This document shows, piece after piece, positions 37,766 to 50,575 of a stretch of 64,000 nt of DNA; position 1 is the first letter of the stretch; the number at the start of each line of letters is the position of its first letter. The DNA lies in the NCBI GenBank assembly GCA_008508345.1, contig QNGE01003521.1:1-64000 (forward strand). Direction: 5' to 3'. A program made the position numbers and the translations under genes. Under the pieces are notes generated by a model, which was not told where the DNA came from, searched no databases, and worked only from the letters and a program-made list of their open reading frames with translations. This DNA is from Paragonimus westermani. Its lineage: Eukaryota; Platyhelminthes; Trematoda; Plagiorchiida; Troglotrematidae.

Positions 37766-39393
37766 TATTTCTTTACTTTCATTCATGTTGTTGGTCTTTT
37801 ATTTTTTTTACGGTAGTAACCATGTTCTACAGTCGTTCGAGATTTCATAGCTTGTACATCATTGACAAACCTGAACACGGTTTGTGTAATCAGCTAAGCT
37901 TCATTTTGACGTTTGTTGTCTAGTTGTAGTTCACATACAGTACGCATTGTCGGTTAGGTCTAATAGGTATGACAGTGACAATTTCGTCACTCTTATATTC
38001 TTGACAGCCTAACAAACAGTTCACCATGGGACTCATGATCAGATTGTTCTGTCAAAAATATCACGAAAGCTAATGTACCTATTTTGAAAACAATCGAGAT
38101 GATTCAATTCTGAACGGGCGGTTGAACTTAACGGTACGATTAAGCCAAGAACATATCATTTCTTAGGATTTACAACTCGAGGACAACCGGTTTGAACCAG
38201 AGGTCAGTGTGGTTAACGAACATGGTAATTAAATACTCTTGTCTATTGCAGTCTTTGTCAACATACTAGCAGACAATGGAGGTAAGAGAAGTGCGAATAA
38301 GTCCTTCGATAGCAGCTCACTGACACCCACAGTTATGCTTCGGGAAGTAACATTATTTTTTCCGAGATAACATGCAGCGAAATTCATATCCCCCTGCTTT
38401 GTGTAATGAAGTGTTGTTCGTGTCGATCTGTCACTTGAGCTTTCCTTTTTCTCGTGCTATTAATGAAAAAAAGAATACCGCAAACAAATTCGCTAGCGTT
38501 TTTTTTTTTAAATTCTTTTAGGCGTGATTAGCCCTCGAACCATAGTAAGCAAAGTGAATTAGTAATGAGTCACTTGTGTGGCATGAGGCTCTCAAGGTCA
38601 AAAACGTCTAGGAATTCACGAATAATACGAATGTATTCAGGGATCCGGACACATCTCACGTGACATTGTGATTTAGTAGATCGTGAAAACAGGTGAGGTA
38701 GCTCAGCAGGCTTGTTGTAATACAAAGCGGTCATATCTGAGAAATACAGTCTGGTGGTAAGACATACAGTTTTGTACGATAAAGAGTGATGGCTGCCAAT
38801 ATTCAAAACTGAGACTTAGAAACCGCCTAGTTTAACACTAAGATATCTGAAAACTCGTTTTCACGATACTCTAAAATAAGCTAATTTTTTCGGATTGACT
38901 TTGGTATATCAGTATTTTCTAGTCAGGTAGTCAACAGTTCTGTCAAATGACTGACTACTACAAACGCCTAAAAGGTAGGAGTTACAGTATTAGTCAACAC
39001 CTCAACCTCTCAAACAAGAAGGCTGTAATGTGTGCACAAGAGGAACACCAAGGGACACAGAATCTCAATTGAAGAAATTTCACAGAAGTCCCTCATGAGA
39101 AGGCAGTGCAAACAAGCATTAGCCAAAGCCTCAATAATCCGTTGCCTGAACTACCGTAACTAAATGAAAAGCCAGTTTGTCTACACGGCATTGCAAAACC
39201 AAAGCTTATATTCCACCCTCTACTGATTAACTGACAAATGAAAACTTGAGTCTATTGACCCCTTCTGGAAACCTACCAGAGCAATCTTTCATTCGAATGG
39301 TAAAGTTTTTTAATTCGCTTGTCGTTCTTTTTACAATCATTCCGTTTGTCAACAAATTCCACTGGTTCTTATTTTCTACTCTTCAATTCGTAG

Positions 39394-39543
39394 GCTGGCA
39401 AGACGGTGCGCTCTGCATTTTGCTGTTTGCCATCCTTCTGGGTTTGCTTGGCATCAGTCTAGCTCTGGCTGGTCACGTGGTCTATGCTCTATCCAAGCGT
39501 TTGTATTATTTCCACTCAGGGGGCGAGGCGCATGTGGTCGCAG
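39394..39543 (+). CDS. Internal exon, second transmembrane helix of the PMP22/claudin-family protein
   Basis: This 150-nt exon lies between a pyrimidine-rich acceptor ending in TCGTAG and a GTGAGT donor at 39544. It starts and ends in phase 1. It encodes GWQDG, then the hydrophobic stretch ALCILLFAILLGLLGISLAL continuing into AGHVV, which is a clear TM2. A basic/aromatic loop follows (YALSKRLYYFHSGGEAHVVA). From memory, the matching vertebrate PMP22 coding exon is 141 nt and also phase 1 at both ends, so size and phase agree with the family. The open frame upstream of the acceptor (from 39246) is intronic read-through. The intron before it is 18,890 bp and the one after it is 20,606 bp. Confidence 0.8.
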
Positions 39544-42239
39544 GTGAGTACCAGATTTGAGGACCACAGTGTTTTCATACACTTGAATGTGGAATTGTCC
39601 ATCTGTTTATTTCCAAATAGTTGGAAAACAACACTGATGGTTACATTACCAAACTATGAGTCTTCTTATCGTAAAATAGTATATCCTCATTCAAGTCATT
39701 GTGTTCCTTTTACTGAACAAGTCACAACAGAACTCACAATTAATTAATCACTAATCATTTTCTCGAATTCTGCCATTGTTTTCTCACTGCCAGGTAAAAG
39801 TATGGACAACTCGATCAGCCCGTACAGCGCACACATGCACATTATGCACTCGTAAATAAAACAAACGGTCAGCTTCAGTTATCATCAGCTGTCCAGGGCT
39901 GAACTAAGCGTGAAAAAAGATCGGCTTTCACTTTCTATGCTGTACCCTTTGTTTCCATGCCTTGGCTTAGAGGCATTGATCGCCAAAGTGACCTTTGCTA
40001 GATCTCACCGATCACTCACCTGATCGAATTTCATACGAGTCCTTCATATAGGTCACGTCTATTTTGGACTAGACACCATAGCCCGAGGACGGCTGGACAA
40101 GAAAGGAACACAGTAACAGAAATGAATTCGTCCCGATACTGAGCTTGTTTTCGTCGCAGGACGACCAGATGTCCGTAATAAGTTGTATCAGTCAATCGGG
40201 TCATCATCACTCGCTCACTTTAACTAAACTATATTGGGAATAGATAGTTAGGCAGCAGATCCTTTTAACCACAGCCGCTGAGGGTGTAATCTGTGAAGAT
40301 CAACCCACTCATTCCAGTTGATCAGGCAGTGCCTGTGCATGGACTGAATCCCGTTACCTAGCATTATAGGGACGTCCGTGTGAATGTTGAGTCACTTGCC
40401 CTATAACCACTAACTGTAGTGAATTCGTGAACATTCGGTCGACCTTCCACATACCGCCAGCTTTTGTCCTTTGACTGTTAACGGATCGATTTCGGCGGAA
40501 CTGCACCAAGTACACGAAAATGGGAAATGGATCAATGAGAGATATTCAGAAAGTGTTGAATAATAGGTCTCTACCAAGAATTTAACAGTAACAAATCCTT
40601 TCAATTACTCTGGATTGATTAATTTTCAGTCACCTCGCAGGTGCAACTTATCAAGTGTACAAACCGTACCACTTTCGTATACGTTTCGAGGCAGTTAATT
40701 GACATTGGCTGCTCTTATACATCTCTTTTTTTCAACGTTATACGCGAACAAGACCGCCATTGTTAATAAATAATAAGACTGAGCGAAAAAATGACTGAAA
40801 ATTCAGAAAAAATTGTTATACGCTGATTTTTAACTTCGAAATTACGTTGCCGTTTATAAAAATATTCTTATTTTAGGACCACCATAAGCTAACTTTGTGT
40901 TTGTAACCATGCGCTCATCGCCAGTGATTCTGGCTTTATAACCATTTGGAAGACATTTATGTGTTTTTGACCTACCACTGTCTGGTAGACTGAGGACAAG
41001 CTGTCAGACTAGAGGTAGTTACGCTCTTCGGATTTCATACCACGCTAACAACCAAGTGGAAATGTATAACTAGCGTGGTTCAGAAGTCCTATCCTATTTA
41101 CAGATCCGCTGTTTATTAAACAACGGATATGCTTAACCTATGGTTAATTCGATCAGCCGGTTCACTGCAGTCAAAATATATGTATACGTATATTACTACA
41201 TAAAACCACAAAATTACTCATTACTGTGAAGTTAGATCTGACACAGTATGCATTTTTCGTATTAAAGTGACTCGTACAATTATAAGAATGATACCCAGCT
41301 AAACAGCAGTATAGCTGATTCGTCAATCTAAAGGAGGCTTGCTCATGAATTGCCTGGGTCTGGAATACATTCAATACAGTCACAGTAACGGAATGTCCAT
41401 ATGCATCATGTGTTCTGTCGCCTAATCAGAACAATCCAAATATTCGCGGTTATTCATTCCCTATATTTCATACCTTCTTAGTTTTTATGCTCTAATGAAG
41501 CAAATGGCGAATTAACCCTTAAATGTCTGTAACACCATTTAAGAATTTATTATTCAGCAAAAAAACAGGATGTTTGTGTTCTTTAATCGGTCCGGTAACT
41601 TCACTCGGGGTTTGTTATAACAAAGTCAAAGTTGTCATAGAAAGATGAACTCGGACTGTGATGCTCCGTCTTATAGACTTTGTTTTTTATCCGTAAACCC
41701 GAGCATCCTTACAAAGTTGTCGAACCACTCAAATCCCTGATTCTTTACTGATTTTAGATCCAGACTGCAGGCGAGCCACTTTAGTATATGTTCCGAAAAG
41801 AATCAGCCACAATCTAGCCACGTAGAATGACCCACTGGGAACGTTTTCTGTATTCGAAGCAACAAGTTACAAGAAAGTATTATCAAAATATTAGATTACT
41901 AACGTAAGTAGTACGCCCTGTACACAGTAGTTAACGCTCGTATTCAAAATGCACTTTAAACTGTGATCGATTACCTGTTATCGGTCGTCTTGCCAAAGCA
42001 CGTTTGTAATCTCACAACCCACAACTGCAACCTTGATCAGTAGATTAAATTTTTTCCATTATTAAGGAACCTTGAAGCATTTTGAAATTATTAGGGAATG
42101 TTGGTCTACTTCCGATGAGTTTGGATTCGATCATGAAGCGATCGGACTATCTCAACACTATTCATATTTAGGCGTTTGAAGAGGAGTGATTGGTCATACA
42201 CAGTACGAGGTTGTTGATACTGTGGCCAACATATTAATC

Positions 42240-42425
42240 TTACAAGCATCAGGGTTGGATTGTAAAATCCGGCCAATGACAAAGATATTCACCAATGGTG
42301 AGCTCTAATAGGAACGAAACTTGAATCTAACATATCTTTAATAAGTAGACCGGCCGAAAGGCTTAACTGATTACAAGGCTGTGATCGAATATGGGTGGTG
42401 TCCAATTTGGAATAAAAACCATTTC
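42240..42425 (+). mobile_element. Decayed SINE family A copy
   Basis: Ordered matches: AAAATCCGGCC (B-box end), GATATTCACCAATGGTGAGC, TCTAATAGGAACGAAACTTG, GACCGGCCGAAAGGCTTAAC and GCTGTGATCGAATATGGGTG. Orientation is sense. Confidence 0.55.
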
Positions 42426-42904
42426 ATTTTTTCAGTAGATCACTTGTGAAAAATCTCACAAACTTCTCTATGTAACCCTTTTATGCGGACGATTATCTTT
42501 ATGCCAAAAATTTTTCGTTATAGTAAACACCAAATGGTAGACGTGGGAGTTGCTTTGCCTGATAACGTCGGGGATCATCACCCTTCACTGCCATTCGCGA
42601 GTGGAAATAGAAAACTCAGGAAACGACTAATGGAATAATCTACCTTCAAAATTAATTTAGGAATCTCTCCTATTTCAAAATATTGATTACAGAAAAGTCT
42701 TCTGTGTCTAACAATATCAACTGTTTGCAGTTGTGTTTCGCAGGTGCTCAACTAATTTAGTTTTACTACCCTTCAATAAACAGCTTCCCAAAAATTAAGC
42801 CGGATTGGTTGACACCGGATATACGAAATTTGTGTTTCCCAAGTAATGATACGTTAACTGACCAATCACTTATCTGCCACATCTTAATTTTTGGTACTGT
42901 CAAA

Positions 42905-43371
42905 CAGTAAACTCATATTGTCAAGTTGACGATCACTCACATTTGATCTCAGCTTCCGCATTCAGATAGACTCTCCAGCCAGCCTATTTCGAAAAGAAGC
43001 ACTAGACTCGAGTTTCGCTCTCATCAGAGCTCGTCAGTAGTGAATATTCTTGCCACGGCCGGGATTTGAACTCCGGCCATTCCAATCATGAGGCAACCGT
43101 GTTGACCACTGCGCCATTGACCTCACATTAGGCACGACCGAATTAGTAAATCTGAACGCTCAACCACTCTCGCTTGTGAGCAATGATCAGGTTGCCCGAT
43201 CGTCTCGAGAAGAGACATGAGCTCTAATGAGAGTGAAACTCGAGTCTAGTGCTTCTTTTCGAAAGAGGCTGGCTGGAGAGTCTATCTGAATGCGAACGCT
43301 GCGATCAAATGTGAGTGATGTTCAACCTGAAAATAAACCAAACCCCCGACTACCCATCAGTAAACTCATAT
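42905..43371. mobile_element. Inverted pair of SINE copies flanked by a 14-bp direct repeat
   Basis: CAGTAAACTCATAT is found at 42905-42918 and 43358-43371. Inside, 42919-43215 is a near-complete SINE in reverse orientation, with a well-kept B-box (GGGATTTGAACTCC), A-box (GTTGACCACTGCGCCA) and 5' extension to TCTCGAGAAGAGACA. From about 43219 to 43357 lies the 3' half of a second copy in forward orientation. The arms at 42923-43033 and 43219-43329 are almost perfect reverse complements, so the DNA or RNA could form a ~110-bp hairpin. The shared flanking repeat implies that the pair entered as one unit. Confidence 0.8.
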
Positions 43372-44983
43372 GCCGGCAACTCCGTTTCTTATTTCAACTT
43401 AAACTTATTATACCAACGAATTCGTTTGATAGCCGTCAGTAGACAATGATGGCAAACCTCAGTGTGTATCAAATCACCTGCGACTGTTATGGATTCAGGT
43501 TCCACCCATGTTGTGCTCCAGTGTTGCGCCATCCTCATTCCTGTTAACTCTTCCTAACACAATCCAATTAGTCACGCAACCTCCCGTTGTTGTTCTTATG
43601 TGACAACTAACGAAAAAAACGGCTGTTCTTGTACAACCTTTGAATAATTCGACAAACCATGAAATGTGCAGAACATAAACTGAAACCATGTATAAACCGA
43701 ACCGCGAAAATAAAATACCGACCTCCAAAACGTCCACGATAATCACTTGCGGAAAGCTAATGTGTGACACCATCCATTTCTATGTTTCATTCCCTAAATC
43801 ACTGTTGTAAAAACTTTGGGGGGCACAGTTTATCCTTTCCATATATATACATATATATTCTCGTCTCCAACGTCCATGTTTCTCAGCTTCTCAATTCGCG
43901 CTGTTCTTCAAAGCCCTAATTTGTTCTTCTACTCTTCACCAACTGAACGTTTGTTGTTCCTGTTTTGGACAAACTCATCTTGTACACAACTGGCAATACT
44001 GACACACGATACCTGATTGGTTAATTGATTGAATGGTTAGTTGCTTGACCGTCATTTGTTGTTGAAGGAAGGAATAGTGGGTAAACTGATTGGCGCAGCT
44101 GGATCGGAACAGTATGAAATTGGAACGGACTGACCGTATCGATTATGGCCGACAATTCCACTCTCATGCTGCAGTGTGTGCAGAGGCGCACACGCATGTT
44201 TACCAGCGAGCTATATTTGAGACCAATGATATTCGTAATAAAACTCTTCAATCCGTCCTCGCTGCAATTCACACACTCGCGTGCGCGCAACTCTTTTAGG
44301 AGCCAAAACTAGTGTTGTTTACCATTTATACCATGTAAATATTACCTAATGTTGGAGGTGTATGTATGTGTCTAATCCTCAGCTAACCAGCTCTCCTAAT
44401 AATTGTTGAAGCATGTGGCAGATTTCGAACTACGGTTAGTTAATCGAAGTGTATATTTCAACCTTCGATTTGTCGACTACTTCAGCACTTTTGAGGGTTT
44501 GTCCGAGGTGGTTTAGCAGAACGGTCCGAGAAGTGGCGAGACAGGAAAAATTCCCTCGAATTCGTTTCCTGGGGGCAGAGCATTTGTTCCTCTTTATTCA
44601 TTCCCAGGTAAACTATGAAACGTTGATCAACTGAGCAAGTTCCTCGTCTCGGTGAGCAGTACAAGTCCCGAGTACTTAAAAGTAACTAGCCTATTTTTCG
44701 TTAGGCTCAACTACACTTACGAGTCTTGACGGTAAGATTCATTTGAGTTTCTAGTTCAGGTAGGGTGCCCCTCCCAATATGACCAAGCTTCCTGAGTATT
44801 GCCGGTAAGCGATTATTACCGAAAATTTTATCGTAGTAATTCATCCACTCTGGGATTGAAGTTAGTTTCGTAGTGACGAACTCATAACTGCTGCAGACGC
44901 ACAAATGTCGAAATTCAGCTCCTTCAATGTGGGAAGAGGGCATGTATCACTTGTGAGGTTCAACAAATGCAAACTCGTAACAT

Positions 44984-45269
44984 TATAGAGAAAAGTCATT
45001 AAATAAAGCGACCTTTATTGTCCAACTTGCACGTTACTAATTACTAACATTACTTGGCTTAGCCTGGCATCATGTCTTTGGAGTATGACATTCTGAGCCC
45101 TCAGTATCCGTAATCCCGTCCCTCCTATCGCGATTATATTCCACTTACCGGACTTAATGGGCAATCCCTATACTTTGCTTGTAATCGACCCCCTAGCTCC
45201 CGTATCTGATACCGCGATCAGTTGTTCCCTCCCAACTAGTAGTTTTACTTGTGGTACGCCCCCACGACA
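44984..45269 (-). mobile_element. Probable solo LTR relic related to the 18.9-kb LTR
   Basis: The first ~45 bp (TATAGAGAAAAG...CGACCTTTATTGTCCAA) align base by base with the 18930 LTR, with the first TGT now TAT. The other end reads GGTACGCCCCCACGACA, so the minus strand starts TGTCGTGGGGG. The block is GC-richer than its flanks. The target duplication is unclear: ACAT precedes the left end and overlaps the right end at 45267-45270, which would need a slightly shorter LTR. Confidence 0.6.
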
Positions 45270-45284
45270 TTAAAATGCTCCGAA

Positions 45285-45365
45285 ATAAATCTGGAGGAAA
45301 AAACCTCATCTGGATGCAGAACCTGCAATCGCATGTGAATTGTTTCTAACTTGTAACAATCATAT
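45285..45365 (+). mobile_element. Weak SINE family A tail fragment
   Basis: CATCTGGATGCAGAACCTGC, AATCGCATGTGAATTGTTTC and TAACTTGTAAC resemble the SINE tail region next to the 45-kb LTR relic. Highly diverged. Confidence 0.3.
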
Positions 45366-48300
45366 GGGTTTAAATCGAGGTAGCAAAACTCACACTAGCT
45401 ATAAGCTTGCTAGATTGTTGGATTGATAATTGTTAAATCAGACACAGGGAGGAAAAGCAGATGCATAACGATAATCACACGAACGAGCAAAAATAAGGCC
45501 TTTTAGAGGTTGTTACGTTATGCCTACCAAGATTGGTGATCAACGGTTAGAGTAGTTGAAGTTTTTCGCACACTTAGTCCAAATTACTGAATCAATCATC
45601 TACTGCTTGTTGCCTCTTTGTTTTCCTTACTTCGGGATACTAAATCCACAAACTGATAATGCTGACGAGGGTCATTACCACTTGTACGATTAAACAGTCG
45701 AGTCACACCACCACCCACTTGTAGATCTATATAATTATGTGGTACTTAATCTGATGGTCAACAACTATAAACGACCTCAATAACAAGGGAAGATTAACTA
45801 TTGTCAGCTATGAAATAACATTCTACAAACCTCGTTTGTAGACACCCAGTTGATTGTATACCGTTCGTCATACGTTTTGGTTTCGAACTAAGCAATGCTG
45901 GTCCGTACCATCCACAAAGCATGTCCTGCATAACTCCCTTGACTATTGTTCACACAAACCTACACAAACTTTTCATCTGACCCATTCTGAAAAGGTAACG
46001 CTGAAGATGAAATTCGCACCGACCAGCTCTTCATCAATACATATCTCTTTCACTACCTGGGTCTGAACTCTGGTCCACCTTCTCATGCTTAACCTGAGAT
46101 GAACAGTGAAGTGGTAGATGCAGTCAGTTCAAGAGAACGTGGGCAAGACTACAAGCTGCTGCTAAACCCCAATAAGAAGGAACCTCGGATTTAATGCCTT
46201 TTTGAAAGAGGCGCAGTAGTGAATCTAGCTGGGTAAAAATTATTGCAATAAACTATGGACATTGTCTTCTTTGTGTTAGCCAAGTCACCGGCTATCTATT
46301 AGTGACTTTGATGTAAGCAGCCACATGGTTTATTCCATGTGGACCCAAAGCCGGAAGGTCTACAAATTTTCAGCAAGTGTAATACAACATTAAGATTAAC
46401 TCTTCCGAAACCAATAGCTCTTACTTTATTATAAACAAGCGATTTTGCTTAAAGCTGCTAACATTTACTTTTCAGTGTTTGTAAAACTGAGTTGTCTATC
46501 GTCTCTTGTTTGGTAAGACTTCATTCAGTGACAGCGATATTTGGACAATGCTTATCAACTTGGAGAGAAGATTCTATTATTCTGTTTAAATAATTAAATT
46601 CAAGTGTTGCATAATTGATTTTCCTCCCAACGCTGAACAGTACTGTGCTAAAGCTCTCGCCATTCATACCCAACACGATTGGGTTTTCCCGCAATGATAG
46701 TGAATCCCCGGCCGCAGTGTGGTATGGACAGGTCAGTAACATCAGACATAAACGTTCCATCAGTCTCATATCTAGTTAATGGGCAACTGATTCTATCAAT
46801 CAGTGCGGGATCAAAGCGAGTTAACCTGACCGTAACAAATCTCACATAAACTCGTTTCTTCTGTTGACATGCTTTCGACTACAACATTCATGACGAGGAC
46901 CGACTGAAGTGATTGAAGTACTGAGACACACAACGTGCAAGTGAATTTGGGTCCTTCACGATCCGTTAGATAGAAAAGTATCGAACAGGACGCCAAAACT
47001 GTTTACCTACATTTCTATTCAATTTGGTGTGAATATTCTATTGACTTTAAGAACCACAAGTAGACATTGTAGAGCTGTCATGGTTATCCCGTCTACCTAT
47101 TCCCAGTTTTGTTTGGAAACATGAGTTCCATGCTCTGCTTGCACACACATGGAATGTATGTTAGTCTACTGTTTGGTATACGGATACCTTCCTCAAGGTA
47201 TATAACAAATAAGAGTAGATTCGAAATCTTTCCACACTAAGAAATTCGTCCACAGCGAATCGATTTCCGATGTAGTTGGGTGTTTTGTTAAGCTCCAAGA
47301 AGACTCCGTTCAACAGAGACATGTGCTCACTTCAAGTACCTATTCCAAAAGAGTTCTGATTTTCAAGTGTTTTCGCTTGAAACCCTAGTTTGATTGACAA
47401 AGGGGATCAGAAAGTTCAACCTTGAACGTCTAATTGCGTCTTGAAGTTAAAGGCTTTCATCATACAAACAGGCTGTTTTCCAACTAAACATATGGATATT
47501 TTGAATCTGGTAGATAATGCTGGTCACTTGTTAGATGTGTTTAATATCCGATATGAGTTACGACGGCACGTTGGCACTGTTGACCTGCCCGTATGACGGT
47601 AAAATCAAACGCAAATTTGAAGAGCTTATTCATGGACGAAGATGTGAATATTGTCAAACACAGCAACAACAGTGACAAGACTTTACATGCAATCACCCAA
47701 ACACGCACAAATCATGTTTCCCTCTAACCGAAATTCTTCAAGTGGCCAGCTGGGCCCCTGACACTTATACCAAATTCAATTCGATGCCCATTTCTTGCTG
47801 GAACGCTTAAGGTGCAAACAGTATTTGGATTCAGAGGTTAGTGAACCCCTTTTTAAAAGTGTCTACTTTTGCAGAACGATTACTTATCTGCTGAATTGTA
47901 CAGATGACCGTTGTCCGGCTCTCTGACAGAACTCAAAACAGTTGCCCAGATGTAATTAGAATCAACACTGAAGGATATTGATCTCACAGGATGGTAATTC
48001 TCACCGAACGACCACATGTTCGTCATCAATGGATCTAAACCATTTTCCAGAATGTCCGACTTGATAATGATACTGTGCGACCGATGGGTTTCTTCTCCGT
48101 AATGTCTGTTTGCGCCACCTATCAGACCCGTCACACAGAATTCGAATTGTAGCAAATTTACTAATCGAACTCATTGCTTTCGATGACTGATGCGAACTTT
48201 CCTTCGATTGAATCAGTTATGTGTTTTAGCCGCTAAACAGCCATGTGATAAATCTTGATTTGTCAAAACTCCCAAATCCTGTGACCACAGACAAAAAGAA

Positions 48301-49035
48301 TAACGGAAACCTTAGCAACTCACTTCTGGTTGATTTCTCTGTTCTAATCTTAAAAGTCGTACGTCGGGTTTTCTGGGTGTATATAGGTATTCCCATTACG
48401 TTCAGATTAGTTAAAGCAACTGATTAAACATAAGAATCTTACTTTTTCATGCAAAATCGCGAACAATAAATTTGCGTAAATTACATTAGGTAACATTAAG
48501 CCAGACTGACGTTTATCCTCAAGCTGCCAACCAGTAGGTGGCAAACAGGACAGTTCTTTTTTTTTGAACTAAATCCCAAACCTCGGATCAGCATCACTGT
48601 CGTGGATAGTCTGAGAAATGTTCATCCAAAATGTCCTGTGCACTTGTCTACACTGTAAAAGTTAGGCATTCATATTTGCCAGCTTTTAGACTGTGTTCAG
48701 TTGTTAATTGCTATGTAAACTCAAGTTTCTGAAACATTGAACTGTCTGCTTATAATGGAGTACGTTGCTTCGGATGGAATGAAACTAACCAATGAAAGCG
48801 AATTTTAATTCAGATGATTTTTATCCCATGTTGATTGTGATGCTCATCTTTGTAAGCCCACGCCTCCGCTCGGAAAAATTTTGGGAATTGTGTACAAAGG
48901 GTACGTGAGTCTGCCGTAATATTGACTTGAAAACGGTCACAGATCGAACAAGTCGTCTTTCAATGAAATCTGCAAACGGACAAGAAATTGCAGGCAAAAT
49001 CCCTTAACGGAAGGTGTCAGTCACATGCACAAAGC

Positions 49036-49185
49036 CAGGTAGAATTGCGTACCACGCTTAATTGGAAAGCTGGCTGCTTTCTGAACTGAAATTCCGGTTC
49101 ATGAACGGCGGCGTGTATGTAACGTGAAAATATACGAGTTGGACAATAAAAGTCTTGTTTTATCGAACGATTTTTCGCCTGAACT
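49036..49185 (+). mobile_element. Short LTR-like relic, plus orientation
   Basis: It contains TTGCGTACCAC (near 49050), then GTTGGACAATAAAAG (49138 onwards) and TTATCGAACGATTTTTCGCC. These match the 5' end of the 45-kb relic and the AATAAA-to-3'-end region of the 18.9-kb LTR respectively. Much of the middle seems to be missing. Confidence 0.4.
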
Positions 49186-49969
49186 ATATTTCCACTCTTG
49201 CTGGGATCCATTCATAATGTTCATCCCGCCCACAACGGAAATTGCAAGTGCGGTTCAGTTTCTCATGAGGCTACCACATACAGTACTGCGCCACTCACAG
49301 CATAATAGGTAGCGTCATATCATTGTATCTGAACATTTGTTTACATTTGTTTATGAATAATGCTCAAGATTCATGAAGTCGCAACGTGTTGAATGGTCCT
49401 GTTAACCGCAGTCTACAACGCTACTGTAAAGGCTTCATAGTGAACCTGAATTCACTGACTTCAGTTAACCTGGTGAACAATGTTCTAATTAATCATGAAT
49501 GGTCGGAAATGTTACACTAGCCAAAGCCCAGGTTTCTCACAGGTGGGTCTGTTCTAGATTATCAAGTGTGTTCAACTACTTGACAGTAATATAGCCTCAG
49601 TGCTCATCAGTGGTGTTGGTAGATGCCATGGTGAACTGACCAAAACATTTTGCATGGGTAGTCAGTCTGCTAGATCATTTGGTGGATTCCACCTGACAAA
49701 GTGGATTGGATGGGTGATTAGATACAAAAATGAGATCTCTGAGCTTCCGGTATGGCTTCACTAAGCATCTTGTACATCACTCACCGAGTCTGGGCATGCT
49801 GTTTCTGTCGCCTTTTCGAATCCTTCTGAAGTCCAGGTGCTTTCGCAGTTGGGTCGGTTCTACGATGTTATATCGTTTAAAAAGTGTTGAAAGAAAATCC
49901 TGGGGGAAAATTTTATTTAAAAGATTTAAAAATCACTCAAAATGGTCGTGGCAATCGTATTCGCCCAAA

Positions 49970-50185
49970 CTTTCCAGCCTGCCCCTTTTGGAAGAGTATT
50001 TTTCTCAAGTTTCGCCCTTGTTCGAGCCCGTCAGTAGTGCTTACCTCTGCCAAACGCGGAATTTTTTCTGGCGACCTTGTTAACCCACACGTCCTTGACC
50101 TCACTTTAAGCGGGGCCTTATAACTACGGGGATACACCTAGCCCCAGTGACTCGTGAGTATTGCTCAGATTGCTGATCACCTTGG
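49970..50185 (-). mobile_element. Decayed SINE family A copy
   Basis: The plus strand shows TTTCCAGCCTGCC, CAAGTTTCGCCCTTGTTCG, AGCCCGTCAGTAGTGCTTAC, TTGACCTCACTTTAAGCGGG and GTGAGTATTGCTCAGATTGC in the family order, reverse orientation. The B-box region is partly deleted. The open frame at 49730-50083 is explained by this repeat and its flank. Confidence 0.65.
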
Positions 50186-50349
50186 AAAAAGGACAAAATA
50201 ACCATCCAGTTGACTTCAGTCGATAACTCTACAATCAGGACTTCTCGCCAGGTTGAAGCCACAGTAAGCATTAAACTAGTTATTCAACATTTTTATTGCT
50301 GATAAGGAGTTTTCGTTTCAATATAAATCGAATATTGCCCATCAAGAAG

Positions 50350-50575
50350 CGTTTTGGGCTGTCACATTTATAAATAAAGCACTAAACTTGATTTTTTCTC
50401 TTATCAGAGCTGAGTCGTAGTGACAGTCTTTTCCACGGCCAAGCGTTGAACCTCACGAACTCTTTCATGAGACAATTGTTTTGACCACTGCGCCGATGAC
50501 TTTACATTATGTGCCACCATATTTTGTCCGACCCCTTGATTACGTTCGTTTGTGCTGCGATTGCCTACTAATATA
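50350..50575 (-). mobile_element. Decayed SINE family A copy
   Basis: TCTTATCAGAGCTGAGTCGT, TTCCACGGCCAAGCGTTGAA, CATGAGACAATTGTTTTGAC, CACTGCGCCGATGACTTTAC and ATTATGTGCCACC run in family order, reverse orientation. It lies about 165 bp from the previous copy in the same orientation. Confidence 0.7.

Larger units (their letters stand above)
20504..39393 (+). other. Intron 1 of the four-TM gene (18,890 bp)
   Basis: It is bounded by GTGAGT and TCGTAG and holds two RTE-like LINE copies, the Gypsy element and SINE fragments. The stretches 22511-24989 and 32721-37699 contain no recognised gene or element. A 175-codon minus frame at 28376-28903 overlaps a 96-codon plus frame; both are unassigned. 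Confidence 0.65.

Noticed and set aside
39246..39393. Upstream part of the frame that contains the TM2 exon, as a possible N-terminus with its own TM
   Set aside because: A pyrimidine tract and TAG acceptor at 39393 and the exact phase match to 20503 show this part to be intron.
49730..50123. Plus-strand frames of 117 and 79 codons
   Set aside because: They largely overlap a reverse-orientation SINE copy.
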